Below are positions 1 to 8,396 of a stretch of DNA of 64,000 nucleotides, in pieces. The position numbers were made by a program, and so were the translations under genes. The DNA comes from Candidatus Trichorickettsia mobilis (GTDB lineage Bacteria; Pseudomonadota; Alphaproteobacteria; Rickettsiales; Rickettsiaceae): assembly GCF_034366785.1 (NCBI RefSeq), contig NZ_CP112932.1, positions 1,238,501 to 1,302,500 of the forward strand. Reading direction: 5' to 3'. Below the pieces are notes generated by a model. The model worked only from the letters and a program-made list of their open reading frames with translations. It ran no database searches and was not told where the DNA came from. How positions within the stretch are numbered: position 1 is the first letter of the stretch; each line of letters opens with the position of its first letter.

Positions 1-136
1 GATTTTTAGCTAATTCTTGGGTGGCATAATTATTTAGCTCTAAACCAGACATTTGCAGCATAGCTATACTTTGCTGCATACTGGTAGTGATTTTAAGGGT
101 TTGTTTGAGTTCGGTATGTTGAAACAGTTTGCTCAT
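1..136 (-). CDS. rpoN: RNA polymerase sigma-54 factor, N-terminal part (runs off the window)
   Basis: The first 45 codons of a leftward gene starting with ATG at 136. The translation opens MSKLFQHTELKQTLK and continues with SMQQSIAMLQMSGLELNNY, the Gln- and Leu-rich region I of sigma-54, which contacts enhancer-binding activators and holds the polymerase closed. The rest lies outside the window, so integrity cannot be judged. It is divergent from the ABC-F gene, with 75 bp between the starts. In Rickettsiales the likely partner is an NtrY/NtrX-type system (family knowledge, not seen here). Confidence 0.75.
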   Translation of the reverse strand, partial: MSKLFQHTELKQTLKITTSMQQSIAMLQMSGLELNNYATQELAKN

Positions 137-211
137 AGAAGTGTTTAGCTAAAAATTTATTAAATTCTTATTATATCATAATTTTAAAAAAGTTACAAAA
201 AATTAATCAAT

Positions 212-2014
212 ATGACAATTGCTTATTATATAAAACAGGGAAATTTAAATTTTGCGGACAAAATTATATTTTCAGATCTTGAAATATATTTATATCCCGG
301 AGATAAAATTTGTTTAATCGGTCGTAATGGTTGTGGTAAATCAAGCTTAATGAAAGTGATATTTGGTGATTATGAGCTGGATTCCGGAGAAATTTTTAAA
401 GATCCCAATATAAAGATTGGCTATTTAACACAGGATATTAAAACAAATTTAGATTATAGCATTTACGATTTTGTTCTAAGTGAGCTTGATGACCCAGATA
501 GTCAAAGATATCAAGCGGATATTATACTTGATAAATTACTAATTGATGGCAACTTAAATTTATCAAATTGTTCTGGTGGGCAACTTAGAAGAGCGTATTT
601 AGCTAAGGTATTAGTATTGAAGCCGGATATATTATTGCTTGATGAACCAACTAATCATCTGGATATAACTGCAATAGAGTGGTTGGAAGATTTTGTAAAA
701 ACATATCAGGGTATAGTAATCTGTATCAGCCATGATCGTGCATATCTGTCGAATGTCACTAATAAAATCTGGTGGATTGATCGTGGTGTGTTGCGTAAAT
801 CAGATCAAGGTTTTAAATATTTTGAAGAATGGCAAGAAGTGGTGATGAGACAAGAAGAGGCGGTACTCAGAAAGTTAAATCGTAAGCTTGAAGTCGAAAA
901 TGATTGGTTAAATGCTGGAGTTACTGCTAGGCGTAAAAGAAATCAAAAAAGATTGGCTGATCTAAAAAATTTACGCGAAAATTTAAAACAACAAACCTTG
1001 AAATTAAGTATGGCTAAACAAAGATTAACTGCCATCATGGCAGAGGAGGTTAAAAAGAATAGATTTATTATCGAAGCAGATGCAGTATCATTTGCCTTTG
1101 GGCATAAAAAAATAATTAATAATTTTAGTTTTCAAGTAAAAAAAGGTGAGAAAATAGGGATTATCGGTGCAAATGGTTCCGGTAAGTCTACTTTTATTAA
1201 ATTATTGACTAAACAATTATTGCCGCAAATCGGTAAAATAATTCATGGCACTAATTTAGAAATTTCATATCTTGATCAGCATAAAACTCCACTTAATCCG
1301 TCACTCAGTTTATGGCAAACTTTGTGTCCCACTGGTGGTGATCAAATTTTTCTAACCAATGGCAACGCGATGCATGTTGCTGGATATTTAAAAAGATTTA
1401 TGTTTGATCCTGCGTTATTAAATGCAAAAGTTGCAACTTTATCTGGAGGTGAAGCCAGTAGATTGCTACTAGCCAAAATTTTGGCTAGGCCAGGCAACTT
1501 ATTAATTATGGATGAGCCAACCAATGATTTGGATATGGATAGTTTGGAGATGCTACTTGAAATTCTTAGTGATTACGAGGGTACATTGATTATGGTAAGT
1601 CATGATCGTGATTTTTTAGATAGGTTAGTGACTCGTAGTCTAATATTTTCCAGAGAACAAATAATTGATATTGTTGGTGGCTATGAAGATTATCAGCGTC
1701 TGACCTTGCCGCAAATTAGTTCTAAACCCTTAAAATTAGCACCAACAAAAGCTGCTGAAACAACGACCAATAAACCTGCTATTAAATTATCTTATAAGCA
1801 TCAACGATTACTCGAAACTATACCTCTAGAAGTAGAAACTATAGAGCAAGCTATTAAATCATTGGAAGCTCAATTAAGTGACCATAATTTATATCTAGTC
1901 AATCCGGATAAATTTTATGATTTAACTAAAGAATTAGAATATTCACAGTTGAAATTAGATAATTTGATTAATGAATGGATGAGTATTGAAGAAATACAAA
2001 AGAGCCTTAAGTAA
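212..2014 (+). CDS. uup: ABC-F family ATPase, Uup type
   Basis: A 600-residue soluble protein with two ABC ATPase domains and no membrane segments, as in the ABC-F family, which acts on ribosomes or on DNA-associated processes rather than in transport. The first domain has Walker A GRNGCGKS (37-44), signature SGGQLRRAYLAK (about 121-132) and Walker B LLLDEPTNHLD. The second has Walker A GANGSGKS (319-326), signature LSGGEASRLLLAK (about 410-422) and LIMDEPTNDLD. A charged linker (about 215-280) lies between them. The C-terminal 70 or so residues are predicted coiled coil, the hallmark of Uup, which binds DNA. Length fits Uup (about 600-635). Confidence 0.85.
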   Translation: MTIAYYIKQGNLNFADKIIFSDLEIYLYPGDKICLIGRNGCGKSSLMKVIFGDYELDSGEIFKDPNIKIGYLTQDIKTNLDYSIYDFVLSELDDPDSQRYQADIILDKLLIDGNLNLSNCSGGQLRRAYLAKVLVLKPDILLLDEPTNHLDITAIEWLEDFVKTYQGIVICISHDRAYLSNVTNKIWWIDRGVLRKSDQGFKYFEEWQEVVMRQEEAVLRKLNRKLEVENDWLNAGVTARRKRNQKRLADLKNLRENLKQQTLKLSMAKQRLTAIMAEEVKKNRFIIEADAVSFAFGHKKIINNFSFQVKKGEKIGIIGANGSGKSTFIKLLTKQLLPQIGKIIHGTNLEISYLDQHKTPLNPSLSLWQTLCPTGGDQIFLTNGNAMHVAGYLKRFMFDPALLNAKVATLSGGEASRLLLAKILARPGNLLIMDEPTNDLDMDSLEMLLEILSDYEGTLIMVSHDRDFLDRLVTRSLIFSREQIIDIVGGYEDYQRLTLPQISSKPLKLAPTKAAETTTNKPAIKLSYKHQRLLETIPLEVETIEQAIKSLEAQLSDHNLYLVNPDKFYDLTKELEYSQLKLDNLINEWMSIEEIQKSLK

Positions 2015-2061
2015 ATATGTAGAAATATTAATGGTGAGCGTTCAGAGATTTTTAAAAAAGT

Positions 2062-2097
2062 CGTCATTGCGAAGAACTAAAGCTCTTCGCAATGACG
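2062..2097. repeat. short perfect palindrome (14-bp arms)
   Basis: The arms 2062-2075 and 2084-2097 are exact inverted copies, with an 8-base loop. The motif GTCATTGCGAAG recurs in degenerate form in other intergenic regions of this window (near 12040, 17460, 25755 and 57300), so it belongs to a dispersed palindromic repeat family. Confidence 0.8.
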
Positions 2098-2160
2098 TTG
2101 GTCACTAGCTTTTTATCGTATATTGATGTTCAATTTTATAAACCGTGAACAACGCTCACA
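2098..2160. repeat. dispersed repeat, copy 1 (second copy at 21235-21292)
   Basis: The sequence around TATTGATGTTCAA followed by ACCGTGAAC is found again, in the same orientation, at 21235-21292 with few differences. Partial matches to the GTGAACGCTCAC motif occur near 25725, 17620 and 57325. Confidence 0.7.
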
Positions 2161-2296
2161 ATTAAGTTAAAGTACATCATCAACTTAGAATTATAGTTGA
2201 TGACGATCTGATAGAATCTATTGAATATTCTCTATAATTGCGTGGTCTAGAGAAAAACCATCATTATGACAGAGCTCATTCATTTAAATAATTATC

Positions 2297-2528
2297 GTAT
2301 CTATTCACGTCCCTGAAACCTTTACCATATCAGGTATACAAATGGTGAGTTTGACAACAAACTGCTTCTACAATGTCATTCTCAGCAACGACGGGAATCC
2401 AGTGTGCATCTAAGCATTTGAGGCTTTTATTCCTAGATTCCAGCCGTTGCTGGGAATGACATTGAGTGCGTTAATAAGACTAGTGTATATATCACAAATC
2501 TGCGGTTTGCCAGACCCATAATAGATAC
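2297..2528. mobile_element. MITE-like element, copy 1 (232 bp, TIR GTATCTATT)
   Basis: The element starts GTATCTATTCACG and ends with the inverted AATAGATAC. Almost its whole length is repeated in inverse orientation at 25830-26190, where exact 8-bp target duplications are seen. The inner core is the palindromic GTCATTC...GAATGAC type. It has no coding capacity, so it is non-autonomous. Flanks of this copy share only TAAT, so its target duplication is no longer clear. Confidence 0.75.
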
Positions 2529-2540
2529 TAATGAAAGATA

Positions 2541-3335
2541 CTAATTATCCAGATAATCCAGCCCCAATAGGACAGCATTAACTTTTAACTCTAAGTCTGT
2601 GGTCAATAAAGACGACACTGCTTCGTGTAGCGAGTTGAAATCATTTGGATTTTGTTTTAACTCTCGTAATGTATCCTCATACCCATTGATGCTACCATCA
2701 GCAACCATTAGTTGAGCTAATACACCTATATCTACTTTTTCTGGTGCCGTCACTGTTGATTCTGCTTCTTTGTGTTCTTCGGTTGGACTTATTGCGTCTA
2801 ATTCAGCTAAATATGGACGAATATATAGCTCTGCAATTTGTCCATCTGTTACTGGAGATTTATCAGGGTAACTTACGTTATTTGGATCAATATTCATATT
2901 AGCCTTTACTATCTCCCGAACTAATTGAAAATCAGGAAATAATTGCTGATTAGCATCAATTATAGAGCATAGCATTACTTTGCCTCTAACATCTAGTATT
3001 TGCTTGCCTCTAACATCTAGTGCTTGCATCATTGCTACGGCTTCTTCGGCGCACTCTAAAATTAATAAATCCGTTATGCGCAGAGCATTAACAAATTGAG
3101 TAGCTCGTTCTGCTTTATCACCCTTAACTCCTGAAAAAGGCAAAATCCAGACTTTTTCAATGACAGGAGTCTCATCTAATGGATGCATTACCCCTGGGCA
3201 GCCGACATCAAATGATAGTGTATCTGCTGTTTCTTTTATACCAAACCTTCGAGCAGCAGCAGAAACGTTATACCCGTCTCTAACAATATCTGCTTGAGTC
3301 ATATTTGTTTTAAATAATTGTTCTATTCCCTTCAT
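2541..3335 (-). CDS. hypothetical protein, 264 aa
   Basis: I do not recognise the family. The protein is soluble-looking, with no signal peptide or membrane segment. The reading frame is intact and the start at 3335 is preceded by AAGGAGGAA, an almost ideal Shine-Dalgarno that is rare among its neighbours. Near the middle it has an exact 8-residue tandem duplication (LDVRGKQI then LDVRGKVM), matching a 24-bp direct repeat at 2980-3021. The C-terminal half is rich in Glu and Ala. It is followed at once by the MITE at 2297-2528. Gene reality is likely from frame length and the ribosome-binding site; function is unknown. Confidence 0.6.
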   Translation of the reverse strand: MKGIEQLFKTNMTQADIVRDGYNVSAAARRFGIKETADTLSFDVGCPGVMHPLDETPVIEKVWILPFSGVKGDKAERATQFVNALRITDLLILECAEEAVAMMQALDVRGKQILDVRGKVMLCSIIDANQQLFPDFQLVREIVKANMNIDPNNVSYPDKSPVTDGQIAELYIRPYLAELDAISPTEEHKEAESTVTAPEKVDIGVLAQLMVADGSINGYEDTLRELKQNPNDFNSLHEAVSSLLTTDLELKVNAVLLGLDYLDN

Positions 3336-3423
3336 ATATTCCTCCTTATATTATAGTATAAATCAATTAGTACTGCAATATGAATTGATTTGCAATAATA
3401 AACTATAGGTTAAAGCATATTTA

Positions 3424-4062
3424 TTAAACAATTGACTTAATTGCATAAACTAAAAAATAAAATAAGGGAGTGGTGCAAATTGAAAAAAATAGTTTAAATG
3501 TATAGCTGTTAATAATTAGTGGTATCATTTGCTCAAATGGTATGGAATTACTAAAAGCGGTGATAAAGACAATTACTATAGTCGTGTCTATCAGTAAAGA
3601 TACCGCAGTGCTAAGATTCCTAACCCAAAGAAATTTATGATGAGTGATTTTTCTTATCCATAAATAAAGTCTGATGTCAAAAAGTTGAGCAGTATAATTT
3701 GCAAGCAGTGAACCTGCTAGAGAAATACCATAAACTCCAAAAACATCATTAAAGGTCTGATCGTCAATCTTAGACCAGTTAGTTGCTTGAAGATTGTTCA
3801 TAAGGGTAATGATCAGTGCAATGCTTAAGCTCATTAATATTGCTAATCGTACGCAGAATTTTGCTTTCTGTTTACCAAAGAATTCAGTGATCAAGTTAGT
3901 GATTAAAAATGTTAAAGGATAAAAGATTGCTCCTACTGATAGCTCAAAGGTATAAAAAGATAGGGGTAAATAAACAAATTTTTGGTAGATCAAATTTCCA
4001 GTTACTACCAGCACTGCAAAGAATGTACATAAAATTATATAGCATTTCTCGGCAGCATTCAT
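3424..4062 (-). CDS. queuosine precursor transporter (VUT/YhhQ family)
   Basis: A 212-residue inner-membrane protein with about six hydrophobic segments and the family motif YPLTFLITNLITEFFGKQKA (about 48-67). VUT/YhhQ proteins import queuine or its precursors for modification of tRNA wobble G34; host-dependent bacteria without preQ biosynthesis use them to salvage the base. The start overlaps the stop of the upstream MFS gene by ATGA, so the two are translationally coupled within a gmk - MFS - yhhQ operon. Confidence 0.8.
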   Translation of the reverse strand: MNAAEKCYIILCTFFAVLVVTGNLIYQKFVYLPLSFYTFELSVGAIFYPLTFLITNLITEFFGKQKAKFCVRLAILMSLSIALIITLMNNLQATNWSKIDDQTFNDVFGVYGISLAGSLLANYTAQLFDIRLYLWIRKITHHKFLWVRNLSTAVSLLIDTTIVIVFITAFSNSIPFEQMIPLIINSYTFKLFFSICTTPLFYFLVYAIKSIV

Positions 4063-5351
4063 CTGGTATTCTCTGGTTGATAGCTATTATGAAGGTTTGA
4101 GGTTCTGCTTGCGGATTTAAACTGAGATTGATAAATGGATATTGCTATATAAGATAATATCGCAAAAGCAGCTACATATATTACGGGGAATAGATACCAT
4201 CCAAATGATTTCATGAACATCAAGCAAATATAATTAGCAGTACCAGACATTAACATTCCACCACAAGCATGTCCTAAACTAATGCTGCGGTAACGTTCAT
4301 TGACTGGAAAGCCTTTAATAATAATGCCATGAGCTAATGCATTAAAAGGAGCAATAAAGGTAGCAAGCAATAAACAAGCTGCTAAAGCGAGATTGAGCAT
4401 GTTATAGGTAATTGCAACACTGAGTAACATACAAGCAATAATAGTAGCACATACACTAATTTTGATTACAATCATTGCACCGAACCGATCTGCGCACAAA
4501 CCGGCAATGGGCATTGAGACCCCTAAACATATTACTAATAGCACTGAGAAAGTACTGATAATGAGGCTGGTTTGAGCTAATACAATCGGCAAATATTGCT
4601 TCATAAACACAATAGAAACTTGATAAGTAACGCCAAATCCTCCGGCAATTAAAATTACTATTAATAAGATTTGCCACTGATATTGACATAAATTAATTAT
4701 GCTGCGCAATGGAGTTTGTAATCTCTTGGCATCCTGAAAATCTGGAGTTTCTGTAAGTTGTCTACGGTAATATAAAGTAATTAGCGCTAAAGGTAAGCTC
4801 AGTAAAAATGGTATACGCCATCCCCATTCCGGAAAAATATGAGCATTAAAAAAATTGGTAGCTCCAATACCAAGTAATAATCCAATAACGCCGGTAGTTC
4901 TAGTAATTGCTGAGGCGGTATAGTGATATTTAGCTCCTAAATGTTCAATTACGTAAATTGCCGCTCCATCGTATTCTCCGGCCATAAAAATACCTTGGAT
5001 AAATCGGCAGAGAACTAAAATAACAGTGCTCCAGATGCCAAACGTAGAATATTCAGGCAATAATCCGATTAAAACGGTAGGTACTACCATTCCAATTATA
5101 GTAAAATTTAAAGCAATTTTTCGACCAAGATAATCTCCTATACGCCCAAAAACTAATGCCCCCAGCGGTTTAGCCAGATAAGCTACAGCATATACGGCAA
5201 AAGTATTAGCTAAACTAGTCAAGAGATCAGTGTTTGGAAAGAATTTTGCAGCTATAACACTAGCAGAAAAACCATACAGACTGTAATCATAATATTCAAC
5301 GATGGTACCAAGTAAAGCGCCAATAATCTTATTTTTTGGAGTGGTGCTCAT
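4059..5351 (-). CDS. MFS transporter, ProP/metabolite:H+ symporter type
   Basis: A 430-residue, 12-helix major facilitator. Family motifs are visible: the loop GRIGDYLGRK after TM2 and the RFIQGIFMAGEYDGA segment in TM4. ProP-like carriers are strongly expanded in Rickettsiaceae and their substrates are mostly unknown, so no substrate is given. Both ends overlap the neighbours by ATGA (gmk upstream, the queuosine-precursor transporter downstream), which argues for one operon. Confidence 0.85.
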   Translation of the reverse strand: MSTTPKNKIIGALLGTIVEYYDYSLYGFSASVIAAKFFPNTDLLTSLANTFAVYAVAYLAKPLGALVFGRIGDYLGRKIALNFTIIGMVVPTVLIGLLPEYSTFGIWSTVILVLCRFIQGIFMAGEYDGAAIYVIEHLGAKYHYTASAITRTTGVIGLLLGIGATNFFNAHIFPEWGWRIPFLLSLPLALITLYYRRQLTETPDFQDAKRLQTPLRSIINLCQYQWQILLIVILIAGGFGVTYQVSIVFMKQYLPIVLAQTSLIISTFSVLLVICLGVSMPIAGLCADRFGAMIVIKISVCATIIACMLLSVAITYNMLNLALAACLLLATFIAPFNALAHGIIIKGFPVNERYRSISLGHACGGMLMSGTANYICLMFMKSFGWYLFPVIYVAAFAILSYIAISIYQSQFKSASRTSNLHNSYQPENTR

Positions 5352-5965
5352 ATAATATCAAATGATTTTAATTGGATAACTCTGTTTTGTTTTATCTTTT
5401 CTGTGATAAATATTGCATGTAGAGCTTGTAGCGCAGTTTCAAAATGATCATTGGTAATCACATAATCATAATATTTGGCACATTTAATTTCTTCAATAGC
5501 TGCTTGTAGTCTTCTCTCTATTATCTCTGCAGCATCTTGAGCTCTTTGCTGTAGACGCTGCTTTAAAATATCTATAGATGGCGGTAAAATAAAAATTGAC
5601 ACGGTATTTTTTGGTAGAAGCTGTTTTATCGCATTAGTGCCTTGCCAGTCGATATCAAATAATATATCGATACCATTAGTTAGTGCTGTTGCTATTGGTT
5701 GTTTCAGTGTACCATAATAATGGTCATAAATTTTAGCATGTTCCAGTAACAAATCCTGGTCAATTAGTTGCTGAAATTCTGCTTTAGTTTTAAAATAATA
5801 ATGAGTGCCATTAATCTCACCTGGTCTTGGTGGGCGTGTGGTGGTAGATATCGATAATTGCAGCTGAGAATTAAGTTTTAACAAAGCTCTAGTCAGGCTG
5901 GATTTACCGCCACCTGAAGGTGAGGAAATGATAAAGATTAAACCTTGCTGCACATTGAATGACAT
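5348..5965 (-). CDS. gmk: guanylate kinase
   Basis: A 205-residue cytosolic enzyme that phosphorylates GMP to GDP with ATP. The P-loop SSPSGGGKSS sits at residues 14-23, followed by the GMP-binding STTTRPPRPGE and the lid segment with its Arg and Gln residues (LKQRLQQRAQD). Length is normal. It is the first gene of a leftward three-gene run and is divergent from the SDR gene at 6038. Confidence 0.93.
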   Translation of the reverse strand: MSFNVQQGLIFIISSPSGGGKSSLTRALLKLNSQLQLSISTTTRPPRPGEINGTHYYFKTKAEFQQLIDQDLLLEHAKIYDHYYGTLKQPIATALTNGIDILFDIDWQGTNAIKQLLPKNTVSIFILPPSIDILKQRLQQRAQDAAEIIERRLQAAIEEIKCAKYYDYVITNDHFETALQALHAIFITEKIKQNRVIQLKSFDII

Positions 5966-6037
5966 ATTATCTAAAGCCTAATCTCTACTAAAGTAAGACA
6001 AAAAATCTATTAGGGATAACATAAACACGAATAATAA

Positions 6038-6811
6038 ATGACTATTGCAAAAAAAACAATCATAATTACTGGAGCTTCAAGTGGTTTAGGTGCTGCACTG
6101 GCAATAGAGTACGCTAATATCAATGTTAGACTTTTCTTGTTTGGTAGATCAGAAGAAAAATTATTGAATATAGAATTGCATTGTAAGGCTCGTCATGCAG
6201 AAGTAAGGATAGTTAGTGTGGATGTGCAGAATCAACAATTGATGCATGATTCTATTACTAAAATTTGCCAAGAACATAAAGTAGATATTATCATTGCTTG
6301 TGCGGGAGTATCAGCTGGAACTTTAGTAGGGCCAGAAACATCAAATCAAGTGAATAAAATCTTAAACACTAATTTGCATGGTAGTTTACATACGATTATA
6401 CCGGCATTACCGTTTATGATTAAAAATAAATCAGGCAATATAGTGATTATCAGTTCGATGGCTGGACTTATCGGTTTATCTAGTGCGCCTTCTTATTCTG
6501 CTAGTAAAGCTGCAGTAAAAATTTTTGGAGATGCATTACGAGGATATCTACAACAGTTCAAGGTAAAAGTTAGTGTAGTAATACCGGGATATATTGATAC
6601 CCCAATGACTGCAGTTAATGACTTTCCAATGCCATTTAAAATTTCAGCAGCAAAGGCAGCAAGAATTATTATTCAAGGAGTGCAGAAAGATAAGCCAGTG
6701 ATAGCGTTCCCTTTAATAATCTATATTTTATTAAAATTAGTAAACTTACTACCAACTTGTTTAATTGATTACATTAACTCCAAATTACCAGGTAAACCTG
6801 CTTTTGATTAA
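6038..6811 (+). CDS. short-chain dehydrogenase/reductase
   Basis: A 257-residue classical SDR. The nucleotide-binding TGASSGLG is at residues 11-18, the NAG-type ACAG at about 87-90, the catalytic Ser at 139/140 and YSASK at 153-157. A hydrophobic stretch near the C terminus (FPLIIYILLKLVNLLP) may anchor it to the membrane, as in the DltE/YqjQ-like subgroup. Substrate is unknown. The last 12 codons lie in the left arm of a 36-bp perfect inverted repeat whose other arm is just beyond the stop. It is convergent with the protease gene that ends at 6856. Confidence 0.85.
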   Translation: MTIAKKTIIITGASSGLGAALAIEYANINVRLFLFGRSEEKLLNIELHCKARHAEVRIVSVDVQNQQLMHDSITKICQEHKVDIIIACAGVSAGTLVGPETSNQVNKILNTNLHGSLHTIIPALPFMIKNKSGNIVIISSMAGLIGLSSAPSYSASKAAVKIFGDALRGYLQQFKVKVSVVIPGYIDTPMTAVNDFPMPFKISAAKAARIIIQGVQKDKPVIAFPLIIYILLKLVNLLPTCLIDYINSKLPGKPAFD

Positions 6812-6848
6812 GTGTAATCAATTAAACAAGTTGGTAGTAAGTTTACTA
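6738..6848. terminator. 36-bp perfect foldback overlapping the 3' end of the SDR gene
   Basis: Arms 6738-6773 (inside the coding sequence) and 6813-6848 (after the stop) are exact reverse complements, separated by 39 bases. It lies between two convergent genes and could stop transcription from both sides, but the length and perfection suggest a recent inverted duplication rather than an ordinary terminator. Confidence 0.8.
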
Positions 6849-6855
6849 GTTTTAT

Positions 6856-8325
6856 TTACATTTTGATATCCTCTGCATTCCATTCTTTTTCATTAGCATT
6901 ATATTTTAAGATACGTGGTTTGGCATCGATAGTATCAAATGTGATGTCGCCTATTAATTGTTCCTGTGAAGAAATAAAGCTAGCATCATTAGATTGAAAT
7001 AATGGGAAATAAGGTTGATAATTCTTGAATTGTACATTAATAAATTTTTGCTTTGTTATTTCTGGCACATAAGTGATCAGTTCATTTAAATTAGCAATTT
7101 TTTTCCCTGCAATAATATTTACTACTAATCGATAAAAATTTCGATCATCTTGAGTAAAGCTTACTGGAATACTGCTAAAGCTACTACCAGTTTGTACATT
7201 CATAATACTAACAGCATGCAACGGAATACCGGTTTTAGCGCTAGTAAAATCATCGGCTTCAAAAAAAGTTGCGCCAGCAAAATTGATCATTTTTTCAATT
7301 TTATTGTGGTTAACGTCGTATAAAGGTACAGTTTTCTCTATCCTTTGGCCATCACGATAAATAACCAATTTGACTGTGTCTGTTTTTGCGTTATCCATTG
7401 CCTGGTCCAAAACAGCTAGACTACCACCTAATGGTTTGCCGTTGATTTCCCAAATAATATCACCTGCTTGTAGTAAGCCTTCTGCTGGAGAACCAGCAAT
7501 AAGATTACGTATAGATACTGCTCTGTTGCGAGCATCAGGAAATGTTTTTAGAAATGCTTCCATTTCGCCTTTAGGGAAATTACGATGTTTTACAGCTTTA
7601 TCTAGAGAATGAAGCTCGGTGATAATGCCACAATGTTTTCTTACTGGAATCACTCTATCTTTAAGAGCAGTTAAAGCATGTTGGACATATGCACCATTTA
7701 GTGCGAATATATAGGTTTTGCCACCACCATATAACACGCCGATGGCTTCGTTTTTCTTATTTAACACTGGTGAACCACTGGCGCCACCAGCAGAATTAAG
7801 GTTAATTACGTAAGAACATTGTGGCATTTCTCCATTAATTTCATATAAACCAGAAACATATCCGGTATGAAATGAAAAATCTTGTCCTTCAGTATTACCT
7901 ACTACCAATACACTTTCATTTTGCTTTGGTGGTGTTTTAGTGAAACTAATTTGTGTAGCTTCAGTGGGTATATCTTGTGGATCTACCATTAAAATAGCAT
8001 AGTCCTGCCACATATCATAATAAGCTAACTTTGCTTCTGATTGTTGACCATTGTAAAAAGTAATAAAATAACTCCCAATTGATGCTCTTCCTACTACGTG
8101 AGCATTGGTGACAATAAATCCACTTTTATCAGTAATAAAACCTGTACCGGTCCAGCTTCCTACATTACGGTAAGCTGATACCGCAACTCTACTATTAATA
8201 GTAACAATAGCTTTTTTTGCTTGTTCTAAAACAGTTGAACTAATCTCAGAGCTTGCACTTGCAATATAATTTGTCCATAAAACTATAAAGAATAAAAATT
8301 TGGTTAATTTGAATAAAATTTGCAT
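6856..8325 (-). CDS. HtrA-like trypsin-fold serine protease with PDZ domain
   Basis: A 489-residue exported protein. Residues 1-24 form a signal peptide (hydrophobic core FLFFIVLWTNYIASAS). The protease domain shows the triad His76 (TNAHVVG), Asp108 (QDYAILMVD) and Ser183 (GGASGSPV). A PDZ domain follows (AGSPAEGLLQAGDIIWEINGK, about 273-293), then a region of about 170 residues without a recognised domain where a second PDZ would normally be. A periplasmic protein-quality protease or chaperone is likely. It is divergent from the pseudogene that starts near 8397. Confidence 0.75.
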   Translation of the reverse strand: MQILFKLTKFLFFIVLWTNYIASASSEISSTVLEQAKKAIVTINSRVAVSAYRNVGSWTGTGFITDKSGFIVTNAHVVGRASIGSYFITFYNGQQSEAKLAYYDMWQDYAILMVDPQDIPTEATQISFTKTPPKQNESVLVVGNTEGQDFSFHTGYVSGLYEINGEMPQCSYVINLNSAGGASGSPVLNKKNEAIGVLYGGGKTYIFALNGAYVQHALTALKDRVIPVRKHCGIITELHSLDKAVKHRNFPKGEMEAFLKTFPDARNRAVSIRNLIAGSPAEGLLQAGDIIWEINGKPLGGSLAVLDQAMDNAKTDTVKLVIYRDGQRIEKTVPLYDVNHNKIEKMINFAGATFFEADDFTSAKTGIPLHAVSIMNVQTGSSFSSIPVSFTQDDRNFYRLVVNIIAGKKIANLNELITYVPEITKQKFINVQFKNYQPYFPLFQSNDASFISSQEQLIGDITFDTIDAKPRILKYNANEKEWNAEDIKM

Positions 8326-8392
8326 TGAGTAACTCTTGTAAAGTTGTGTGTCAACACTATAATATAAAACTTCATATAGTTAAAATAAAAAT
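8293..8392 (+). promoter_or_regulatory. heat-shock-type promoter region, copy A (repeated before dnaK)
   Basis: About 100 bases align with 9939-10040 in the same orientation, including the CTTGTA box (8335-8340), 16 bases, and CTATAA (8357-8362). Both fit the alphaproteobacterial RpoH pattern CTTGAA - N16 - CTATAT loosely. The left part overlaps the start and signal-peptide codons of the leftward protease gene. Confidence 0.5.
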
Positions 8393-8396
8393 ATTT

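Larger units (their letters stand above)
2015..2540. repeat. 526-bp intergenic region built from repeats
   Basis: No gene is visible. It holds, in order, a short hairpin (2062-2097), a sequence shared with 21235-21292, and a 232-bp MITE-like element (2297-2528) that has a second, inverted copy at 25830-26190. The hairpin directly downstream of uup could act as its terminator, but there is no clear T tract. Confidence 0.7.

Noticed and set aside
2062-2097. Hairpin considered as the uup terminator
   Set aside because: No T tract follows and the same arms recur in many intergenic regions, so it is better described as a dispersed palindrome.
7370-7612. 80-codon plus-strand ORF inside the protease gene
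   Set aside because: Antisense shadow of a well-supported coding region.
8325-8396. Upstream 24 codons of the first segment of the 8397-9908 pseudogene
   Set aside because: This DNA is a copy of the dnaK promoter region, so it is regulatory rather than coding; the ATG at 8397 is preferred.
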